Below are positions 16,062-22,763 of a stretch of DNA of 23,942 nt, piece by piece. The stretch is from Gammaproteobacteria bacterium. GTDB taxonomy: Bacteria; Pseudomonadota; Gammaproteobacteria; DSM-16500. Made by a program: the position numbers and the translations under genes. The notes beneath the pieces are model-generated. The model ran no database searches and had not been told where the DNA came from. It saw only the letters and a program-made list of their open reading frames with translations. Every line of letters begins with the position of its first letter. The stretch's first letter is position 1. The DNA lies in the NCBI GenBank assembly GCA_013287025.1, contig JABDEN010000022.1, positions 1-23,942 on the forward strand, written 5' to 3'.

Positions 16062-17240
16062 CTATAATCTATTTTGAGGTGAGATATTTGCTTCATTGTC
16101 GGGAGAAGTTATAGCTTTCGGTGTATTTTCCTTAATAAATTGATTTTTAAGATGACATAATTTGTCTTCACATTTGCTTACAATCTCAATAAGTGTGGAA
16201 AGTGCATTTTTCACTGAGGTAAAATCAATTTCTTTTGATAAAAATTGCTTTGTCGTTTCATTTGACAAAGATTTTTCAATACCAATTTGAATATCTTTTA
16301 AAAATTCGGAAGTAGCATGCGGATTTTTTACTTCATCCTGAAAATTTTCAACGATTGATTTTAATGTCTCTTCACTATCATTTTCCCCGCCATAATTTTC
16401 TTCTTCAAGCTGTGCTTTGATATTATTATCAAAATTTTCAATGTCATTAAAAAATCCCATTTCTTCTGCTATGCCAAAATCCTTGTTATAAGGAGGAGTG
16501 CTTTGGAAAATTTCTTTGGTTAGATTTGTTGATTGTAAGAAACCGGAGAGATTCATTTGAAAATCATAACCAAACGAACCAGAAATCCCCATTTGGGCTT
16601 GCTGAATTTGAAATGGAGAGGTACCACTTGTGTTTTTTAATGCAGTTTTTTCGATTGATCTACTTAAAGATAAAAGCTTATTTACGATTTCAATGGCGTT
16701 TTTCGCTTTTTCTTTATCATCATGTTTTGAATCTACGTGCTCTTCTTTTTTCTCCATTAAGTTCTTCATTGCAGCTGCAAGTATTTCACTTGATTCCTCA
16801 GATTTGATACCATACAGAGTTTTATTATTATTGAGTGCAGTAAGCTCTTCTGCGCATGATTGATGTAGTGATTCTAATTCTTTCTTTTTTATAATAAGTA
16901 TTTCATGCTCTTTTAAAACATTATCTTTTAGTTCCTTGCATTCATTTAACAGGGACTTAGAACGTAAATAATTGTTATGAATTTCGCCACTAGAATTCGA
17001 AGCTGAATTGAGTGAAGCAAATAAACATTCGGTTTCAATTAGTTTTATCTCTAACAATTGTTTATTTTTTTCAAGATTACTCGTTCTTTCTTTTTGTTCA
17101 TTGATAAGCTGTCTGACTTGCGCTTGTTTTTCTTCAACTGCAATCATGCCGCTTGAGATTTTTTTTTGAAGGGCTTCACATTCCCCCATGATTTGCTGTG
17201 CAGAATTAAGAGCATTTATATTTGAATTTGAAAAAGACAT
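16062..17240 (-). CDS. Hypothetical coiled-coil protein
   Basis: This is a 392-aa hydrophilic protein without signal peptide or membrane segment. Residues about 10-75 and 95-145 have heptad-like patterns rich in E, K, L and Q (EALQKKISSG, LEKNKQLLEIKLIE, LKEHEILIIKKKELESLH), predicting coiled coils. The middle (about 200-260) is low-charge with F, Q and G (FQIQQAQMGISGSFGYDF), and the later part is acidic (AQLEEENYGGENDSEE near 275-290), followed by helical sequence and a polar tail. The ATG has an AGGTGATAT site. I recognise no family. Long coiled coils are frequent in Legionellales effectors, and its neighbours are ankyrin and UIM proteins, so an effector role is possible. A strong terminator follows. 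Confidence 0.72.
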   Translation of the reverse strand: MSFSNSNINALNSAQQIMGECEALQKKISSGMIAVEEKQAQVRQLINEQKERTSNLEKNKQLLEIKLIETECLFASLNSASNSSGEIHNNYLRSKSLLNECKELKDNVLKEHEILIIKKKELESLHQSCAEELTALNNNKTLYGIKSEESSEILAAAMKNLMEKKEEHVDSKHDDKEKAKNAIEIVNKLLSLSRSIEKTALKNTSGTSPFQIQQAQMGISGSFGYDFQMNLSGFLQSTNLTKEIFQSTPPYNKDFGIAEEMGFFNDIENFDNNIKAQLEEENYGGENDSEETLKSIVENFQDEVKNPHATSEFLKDIQIGIEKSLSNETTKQFLSKEIDFTSVKNALSTLIEIVSKCEDKLCHLKNQFIKENTPKAITSPDNEANISPQNRL

Positions 17241-17470
17241 ATATCACCTATTATCCATGTTGATAGTTATTATTATTTAGTAACGCAGGGTATCATAATG
17301 ATTTTAAAATTCTTTGCAAGTATTTGCAGTTAATTATTTTATTATAGAGACATTTTTATCGAAAATAATTCTCATATAAACCCATTGAATGTCAATTGCG
17401 TTATCTAAATAAATGGTGTACTTTTGGATTTTTAAAATTTTTACAACAGAAAAAAATAAAGGAATATTAC
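17241..17470. promoter_or_regulatory. Divergent intergenic region between coiled-coil and ankyrin genes
   Basis: This AT-rich 230-nt stretch must carry promoters for both flanking genes. A PmrA-like tandem TTAA motif was looked for because PmrA controls many Dot/Icm effectors; only a weak TTAATTATTTTATTA stretch near 17334 was seen, which is not convincing. An open frame upstream of 17471 (from 17396) lacks a ribosome binding site. Confidence 0.3.
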
Positions 17471-18535
17471 ATGGATAGTCGAATACTAGAAGATACCGAT
17501 ATTGTGTTAAAAGATGTCTTAGATAAAATTCAAGCTGAAAAATTGATACTTACTTGCGTCGAAAAAAATGATATTGATAATTTGCAACTTTTACTCAAAC
17601 TGAAATTAAAACCTAATCTTAATATTTCTAATGACGAAGGTTATACGGCACTCATTTTGGCAACTAAAAATAGTAAAGATTCACGTATCGTGAGTTTGTT
17701 ATTAAATGCCAATGCCGATCCAAATATTCCAAGTAAAATTAAAAATACACCATTAATGTGGGCAGCTAATAAAGGTTGTGTTTCTTCTCTGAATGCGATC
17801 ATTGAAGCCAAAGCCACAGTGAATGATCAAAATGAAATAGGCTGGAGTGCGCTTCATTATGCTGCAGAAAGAAAAGACTCAGCATTCGTATCTGCATTAT
17901 TAGAAGCGAAAGCAAATGTTAACTCAAAAAGTATAAACAACCGTACCCCTCTTATTTATGCAATTAAGCACTGCAATCGTGCTTCTGCGGAAATGTTACT
18001 TAATGCAGATGCTGATATAAATGTCGCTGATAAAGATGGATGCACCCCTCTTCTCGTGGCTGCAAATGAAGGGGATTCAGTTCTAGTCAAAGCGTTGATT
18101 GAAGCCAAGGCGAATCTTGAAGCTAAGCTTGAAAAACATTTGGATACTCCACTTATTTGTGCAGCTAGAAGTATGCAGTATGCTTGTGTGCAAACATTAA
18201 TAGAAGCAAGCGCAAATCTTGAGGCTAAAGATGAGCACGGAGACACCGCATTGGTTTGGGCAGCTTACAGAGGTGATTCTGTTTCTTTAAAAGCATTAAT
18301 TGATGCAGGGGCAAACATTGAAGTAAAGGATCAATTCAATAAGTCGCCTTTGGAGATTGCTAAGAGAAAAGGATCAACTGCTTGCGTACTCTTACTTAAG
18401 GAAGCGTTAGCTGCTAAGCCAAAATGGTACGATAATTTCTTTACCTCTTGGAATCGCTCAGAACCTCCTAGGACAAAAAAGGATTATATCGAGCTTCCGA
18501 TAGCAGAACCTTCGCAATCTCGACCTTATTCGTAA
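17471..18535 (+). CDS. Ankyrin-repeat protein, about nine repeats; putative effector
   Basis: Ankyrin repeats mediate protein-protein contacts and in intracellular bacteria often belong to injected effectors. This 354-aa protein is almost entirely ankyrin repeats of about 33 residues from residue 25 to 325: recognisable cores are EGYTALILATKN, KNTPLMWAANKG, GWSALHYAAERKD, NRTPLIYAIKHC, DGCTPLLVAANEGD, LDTPLICAARSM, HGDTALVWAAYRGD and a final partial NKSPLEIAKRKG. Repeats carry a recurring LIEAKANLEAK loop. A short non-repeat tail (about 330-354, KKDYIELPIAEPSQ) ends the protein. I chose the ATG at 17471, which has AAAGGAA 8 nt upstream; the frame opens 25 codons earlier but without a site. 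It has no signal peptide. The next gene starts 66 nt later on the same strand, with its own ribosome binding site. Confidence 0.88.
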   Translation: MDSRILEDTDIVLKDVLDKIQAEKLILTCVEKNDIDNLQLLLKLKLKPNLNISNDEGYTALILATKNSKDSRIVSLLLNANADPNIPSKIKNTPLMWAANKGCVSSLNAIIEAKATVNDQNEIGWSALHYAAERKDSAFVSALLEAKANVNSKSINNRTPLIYAIKHCNRASAEMLLNADADINVADKDGCTPLLVAANEGDSVLVKALIEAKANLEAKLEKHLDTPLICAARSMQYACVQTLIEASANLEAKDEHGDTALVWAAYRGDSVSLKALIDAGANIEVKDQFNKSPLEIAKRKGSTACVLLLKEALAAKPKWYDNFFTSWNRSEPPRTKKDYIELPIAEPSQSRPYS

Positions 18536-18601
18536 TTGAAAAATTACAACGATCTCTTGATTATGTTCTTAAGGGATAGGACAATGTAGGAAGGAATACG
18601 T

Positions 18602-19510
18602 ATGAGAAAACTTCGAATATTATTTTGTCTTTCTTTGCTGGCGGGTTTTTCTTTACCTGGCCAAGCAATGCCTATCGTGAAAAAAGTTATTTTTACTCAA
18701 GATTCGCTAATACCGTCCCAAAAATATGTGACGAATTTTAATTTAAGTAGTATGCAGTTTCATGGTGGCGAAGTCATGGGCACGACTAATGCAACTGTAC
18801 CAAATATTTATTACATTTGGTACGGCAATTGGGCCGGGAATTCAGCCACTTCGCTATTGGCTAATTTAGCGTTAGGCCTCGGCACCTCGTTACTTTATAA
18901 CATTAATAGTACTTATGCGGATAAAAACGGTAATGCTGTACTTCCTGAGTTAAAATTTCCAAAACCAGGCGTATTCGACTCTTATTCAAGTGGTACGACC
19001 ATTCAAAAATCCGATGTACTTTCTATTGTCACAAGAGCCATTACCAATCAGCAATTACCTCTTGATTCATCGGGGCTCTACTTTGTTTTAACCTCTTCTG
19101 ACATCCAAGAAGTCTCAGGATTTTGTACCGCTTACTGTGGATGGCATAATTCAGCGATGATTCAAAATACCACCATTAAATATGCTTTCGTCGGTAATCC
19201 TGAACGTTGTCCAAATGCCTGTGCTGCCCAAAGTGTAAGTTTAAATAATAATCCAGGGGCAGATGCTATGGCGAATATTGTTGTTCATGAAATCGATAAA
19301 ATGGTTACTAACCCAAATGGTGACGGTTGGTTTGATTCTAATGGTCAAGAAAATTCAGACTTATGTGCATGGCAATTTAGCAACATTAGTAAAGCATCTA
19401 ACGGTGCATCTTATAATATCGTTATTGCCGGTATTAAATATTTAATCCAAATGAATTGGCTAAACATTAATGGCGGCTCTTGCGCGCAGACTTATCATCC
19501 ATCATTTTGA
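18602..19510 (+). CDS. Secreted EXORDIUM/phosphate-induced protein 1 (Phi-1) family protein
   Basis: The 302-aa sequence matches the Phi-1/EXORDIUM family, best known from plants as apoplastic proteins linked to cell expansion. Hallmarks in order: FHGGEVMG near 54-61 (plant YHGGPV), IYYIWYGNW near 72-80, the central DSSGLYFVLTSSDIQ near 156-170, FCTAYCGWHN near 174-183, YAFVGNPERCPNACA near 195-209, and VVHEIDKMVTNP around H229-E230 (plant GHELAELxxNP). The N-terminus is a signal peptide with probable cleavage after GQA (about residue 22), so it is exported, and paired cysteines suit an oxidising compartment. The ribosome binding site is AGGAAGGA. Its 3' end overlaps the convergent GH16-like gene by 9 nt. 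Molecular function is not established even in plants. Confidence 0.85.
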   Translation: MRKLRILFCLSLLAGFSLPGQAMPIVKKVIFTQDSLIPSQKYVTNFNLSSMQFHGGEVMGTTNATVPNIYYIWYGNWAGNSATSLLANLALGLGTSLLYNINSTYADKNGNAVLPELKFPKPGVFDSYSSGTTIQKSDVLSIVTRAITNQQLPLDSSGLYFVLTSSDIQEVSGFCTAYCGWHNSAMIQNTTIKYAFVGNPERCPNACAAQSVSLNNNPGADAMANIVVHEIDKMVTNPNGDGWFDSNGQENSDLCAWQFSNISKASNGASYNIVIAGIKYLIQMNWLNINGGSCAQTYHPSF

Positions 19511-20788
19511 TAATTGACAATAAGTATTGTAGTTAAAGGGCTCGGAGAGTGAGTCGCCACAATATGAATAAAAATTGACATTCGTACATTGAGGCAGTTC
19601 TGCAATAAAGCCTGGGCCTCTATATAGAATATTATTATTACCTTGCAAGACTTGGTAAAATTGAATAGGCGCGGTATTCGCAGGAATTGCCCAACTAATC
19701 ATCACCTTACCATTATTTTGGACCGTTGATAAGGCAATATTAGTCGGGGGCTGGCATGGTTTTGCTTGGTAAGTTGTCACCTCATACACTCTGATACTTT
19801 GAATATACATACTTGCAGCTTGTAAATGTGCATTTGGTTGGCCTGCATAACCACCCAACCCTAAGCTAATTGCTAAGTAATAGCCGCCCAATGGGTCATT
19901 GAAGCCACGAATAAATGCATTACGGCCATCAGCGGGTAAATTATCCGTGGTAATGGGGCCCCAAATTAATTGATTATCTAAATATCCAGAAATAATATAG
20001 CCACCATCCACACTTGCTAAATCTTTCTTCCATAAAAATCCCCAAGAGTGGTAATTTTCAAATAAATTATTAGCTAAAATACTTTTATTTAAGGGATAGC
20101 CATAAAAACTACAATTGCCAAATGTGCAGGCAGAATCATTGCCATTAAAATACATTTTTGCGGTTGTTAAACGATACGTGGCATTTTCTTGATAAGCTTC
20201 TGCCAGATCAATCACGGCATTCGATGGAAGATTACTATCGCTGGTCGGTAACATTCGAATTTTTGGCCACAGCCCGGTGTTGTATTGAATAGGCGTTTGG
20301 TTGCTTTGGCATAATCCATCATCGCTGGCGGTACATTGGGGCATTTTAGCGATAATTTCTAAATAACCTGAATAATTAATTTGATTAGTTGTCCAAGGAT
20401 TGGATGCAACAGGCGAATTATAAGGTGGTTGATTTAAATTAACCCGTGTCCGAATTTCCCCTGATGTAAAATTATTATTTTTACTTGTCAAATTAAGGGA
20501 AATTTGGCCTAAAATACCATCGGTGGTCGGGTAAGGTTGTACAAGACTGGCATCATAGACGTTAATTTCACCGGTGATTTGATTGTTCAAATTAGTGGAT
20601 GCGTAATAACGGAGCCCATCGGACGTTTTATCATTTAATACATCGCAAATTAAACTGCAGCTTTTAGTGCCATCAAAAGGACAATGAATGCTTTCTGCGG
20701 CAACTGCTGCCTGATTCAAAGCGTGTGTTGTGGTGGGAAGGACGCAACAAGTGAGAATCATGCAAACCAATCGTCTGAATTTATCCAT
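19502..20788 (-). CDS. Secreted GH16-fold protein (glucanase-like, catalytic nucleophile missing) with C-terminal FN3 domain
   Basis: This 428-aa protein has a signal peptide (cleavage after THA, about residue 23), then a glycoside hydrolase family 16-like domain: SGEIRTRVNL, YSGYLEIIAKMP, TGLWPKIRML, HSWGFLWKKD, YLDNQLIWGP, GYYLAISLGLGGYAG, and MYIQSIRVYEV. A fibronectin type III-like module follows at about 345-410. GH16 enzymes use E-x-D-x-x-E; here the site reads VIDLAE (192-197), so the proton donor E197 and D194 remain but the nucleophile Glu is V192 (codon GTG, one base from GAG). It may be a catalytically dead carbohydrate-binding protein. I chose the ATG at 20788, with AAGGA 5 nt upstream and signal peptide next; an ATG at 20830 would add 14 residues. 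Convergent with the EXORDIUM-like gene. Confidence 0.82.
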   Translation of the reverse strand: MDKFRRLVCMILTCCVLPTTTHALNQAAVAAESIHCPFDGTKSCSLICDVLNDKTSDGLRYYASTNLNNQITGEINVYDASLVQPYPTTDGILGQISLNLTSKNNNFTSGEIRTRVNLNQPPYNSPVASNPWTTNQINYSGYLEIIAKMPQCTASDDGLCQSNQTPIQYNTGLWPKIRMLPTSDSNLPSNAVIDLAEAYQENATYRLTTAKMYFNGNDSACTFGNCSFYGYPLNKSILANNLFENYHSWGFLWKKDLASVDGGYIISGYLDNQLIWGPITTDNLPADGRNAFIRGFNDPLGGYYLAISLGLGGYAGQPNAHLQAASMYIQSIRVYEVTTYQAKPCQPPTNIALSTVQNNGKVMISWAIPANTAPIQFYQVLQGNNNILYRGPGFIAELPQCTNVNFYSYCGDSLSEPFNYNTYCQLSK

Positions 20789-20873
20789 AAATTCCTTTCT
20801 GGTCCTTAAGCATTTTAAAAATTTTAGCATAAATTATTATTTTTTACATTACTGAGAATTCACTTCGCTATAG

Positions 20874-20879
20874 TATAAT
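20874..20879 (+). promoter_or_regulatory. Candidate -10 element for the 20930 ankyrin gene
   Basis: A perfect TATAAT lies 50 nt upstream of the ATG at 20930, in the divergent gap with the GH16-like gene. The best -35 candidate (TTACTG, 20849-20854) is at 19-nt spacing and weak. Confidence 0.4.
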
Positions 20880-20929
20880 GCAAAACTAATTTCATTCTTT
20901 GCAATTAAAATTTTAAAAAAAAGGCATCT

Positions 20930-21250
20930 ATGAAAACAAGATCTCAGGTTCATATTCATTTTGATAATTTATGGTTATGTTTGTTTGACGCTATCGATAA
21001 CAATGCAAAAACAATCGATATTTATTCGAAAAAAATGATCGAATGTTTGGGTAAAGAGTACAAAAAAGAGGTAAATTCATTTGTAAAAGATTTTGAAAAA
21101 ATCGGAGAGTCCCCTCCTCAACTTGAAATTTATCCGTTGGAAAGAAAAGATCAACAAAGCGGAGATACTTTATTAATACGAGGAACAAAACGAGGAGAGC
21201 ATAAAGTCGTCGACATGCTTCTCAGGCACGGCGCGTCGCAATGCTTTTAG
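20930..21250 (+). pseudogene. Ankyrin-repeat protein, 5' part of a frameshifted gene
   Basis: This 106-codon frame starts at an ATG with AAAGG 7 nt upstream and contains a helical N-terminal region and one ankyrin repeat at about 75-103 (SGDTLLIRGTKRGEHKVVDM followed by LLRHGAS). It then stops at a TAG. The adjacent frame continues with further ankyrin sequence from 21241, so the two are most simply halves of one gene separated by a one-base loss, perhaps in the TTTT run at 21244-21247. If real, the first half encodes a truncated product. Confidence 0.65.
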
Positions 21251-21948
21251 CTGAAGCTGGCGCAGAGTTTTCAGAGCAGAAAGTTATGGATATCATTTAT
21301 AGGAAACAACCTCATGATGCCAGATGGCTTGATTTACTTATTCACAAAAAATGTTCTCTTGATGTGACGAATTCCAAATATAAAGATACGCCTTTACATT
21401 TTGCTGCGTTTCAAAATGATTTGGATCGATTATTAAAATTATTAGCGATAGATGCTAAGCCAATCAATGCAAGTAATAATGAGGAAAGGACTGCTTTGCG
21501 TTATGCTATAGAAAAACAAAATATAAAAATGATTGATGCGTTGATGTCTCATCAAGCAAGTTTAGGTTGTGACGAAGAAGACATATTTAAGCTCATTAAA
21601 ATCAAAATTGATTCAAAAGATCCATCGGAACGTTATGCCGCACTCTCTTGTCTCAATGAACTACACGTAAGAACGAAAAATGTGAAATATAAAAACTTGC
21701 TCATTGAAATAGGTTTCTCAGTGGAGAAAGAGTTTGCCGACTGTTTTGAATTTAAGAAAGAAGAAGATAAGCCTTCTCAAGAATTAATGCCGAGTACCCC
21801 GCAGGTTCAGGTTGCCGATTCTTCGATAGCCAAAGATATTGTGTTTAATCAAATTTTTCCATTCTTATTTTTTTGCGTGGATAAATCCAAGTTGAAAAAT
21901 GAGGCAAAACAAAATCAAACAGCCGTGTTTCATTCTCGGTTGGGATAG
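21241..21948 (+). pseudogene. Ankyrin-repeat protein, 3' part of a frameshifted gene
   Basis: This 235-codon frame begins within the last codons of the upstream ankyrin frame, without a clear ribosome binding site, and contains ankyrin repeats at about 45-75 (KYKDTPLHFAAFQNDLDRLL) and 80-112 (ERTALRYAIEKQNIKMIDAL). A helical and then acidic, low-complexity tail follows (FKKEEDKPSQE), and a hydrophobic FPFLFFCV near 205-212. Together with the preceding frame it would make a protein of about 340 aa. Translation by reinitiation at the overlapping ATG is possible but the lack of a site and the continuous repeat content favour a frameshift or sequencing error. Confidence 0.65.
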
Positions 21949-22094
21949 GTTTAAGGTCTGGCGTCATCGCGGGATTGCGAAATCGCTCAAACCACAACGC
22001 GATCGGCACGGGCCATGAGTGTATTGTATTGACATGAATTTATTACATTTATCAGAACGATACTCCCACGGTTTATAGGTGCCTCAAAGAAATT
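21949..22094. other. Intergenic stretch, nothing recognised
   Basis: This stretch is GC-richer than its surroundings in its first 70 nt, with no ORF, tRNA or known repeat. A 9-bp inverted repeat (ATTTCAGCC at 22092-22100, GGCTGAAAT at 22127-22135) straddles the end of the following pseudogene. Confidence 0.3.
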
Positions 22095-22598
22095 TCAGCC
22101 TCCGGCAGACAACCCCGTTCTGTAGCGGCTGAAATCTATGGTAAACCATACAATTCTGCATGCGCCTGTAGTTGTGGCACTTTTGGTTTCCTTTTTGCCA
22201 TTATTATTGATCATGCCAAGGAGTTTGGATAAAGTCATTTCTTTACCACAATGACTTGCTAAGAAAAAAAGTAATTTTTTTAATGCTTCTGAATTGCTGA
22301 CTCTGTATCTCGTTATGATATCTCTATAAAGTATGCTTTCGCATAAAGAATGTAAATATTCCGGATCTTTATTTGATATATACGCTGGAATTCCACCAAA
22401 TTCTAAATATTTAAAATAATTTTCTTTTAATAAGCCAATTTCTGTAGTACTAAAATCAACTCGCTCAAGTGGGATGGTATATTGCGAAAACTCGGCAAAG
22501 GAAATCGGATAAATATTCAACGTGATATATCTACCGGTTAACCTTGTTCCCAGCTCTTCACTAAATAAATTAGCATTCGAACCGGTGATAATGGAAGG
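22095..22598 (-). pseudogene. Decayed fragment of an AAA+ ATPase with DUF4143
   Basis: The minus-strand frame reads PSIITGSNANLFSEELGTRL then TGRYI, IYPISFAEF, YFKYLEFGGIPAYIS and LCESILYRDIITRYRV, the arginine-finger/DUF4143 junction of a large family of predicted AAA+ ATPases. The frame is closed on the N-terminal side by TAA at 22599-22601, so the Walker A and B part is missing, and on the C-terminal side the similarity fades after about KLLGMINNN, leaving an unrelated tail. Family members are about 380-430 aa; some 150 residues remain. The nominal ATG start is absent (TTG at 22518-22520, inside the conserved region), confirming a remnant. It lies next to a defence gene, consistent with a turnover-prone region. 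Confidence 0.75.
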
Positions 22599-22690
22599 TT
22601 AACAAATAAACCATCCGATGTCAATGGATGCAAGCTAGCGCGCTACCTGGAGTTATTATTCAAAAATTGTACTAAATAAAAAGAAAACTA

Positions 22691-22720
22691 TCGACTTAGG
22701 TAAGTATTATTTAATACAAT
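22691..22720 (+). promoter_or_regulatory. Candidate promoter for jetA
   Basis: TCGACT (22691-22696, 4/6 to TTGACA) and TACAAT (22715-22720, 5/6 to TATAAT) are spaced 18 nt apart, predicting a transcript start near 22727. This fits translation from the TTG at 22764 and argues against an in-frame ATG at 22719, which lies inside the -10 element. Confidence 0.45.
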
Positions 22721-22763
22721 GCGCTGCTTAATATTCATTATTTTTGTAATTTTGGAGCAATTT

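Noticed and set aside
17331..17355. Possible PmrA-binding tandem TTAA site upstream of the effector-like genes
   Set aside because: The spacing and sequence fit the known tandem motif poorly; AT-rich background explains it.
21236..21252. Programmed -1 frameshift in the ankyrin gene
   Set aside because: No X-XXY-YYZ slippery heptamer in the right frame and no stimulating hairpin seen; a one-base deletion is simpler.
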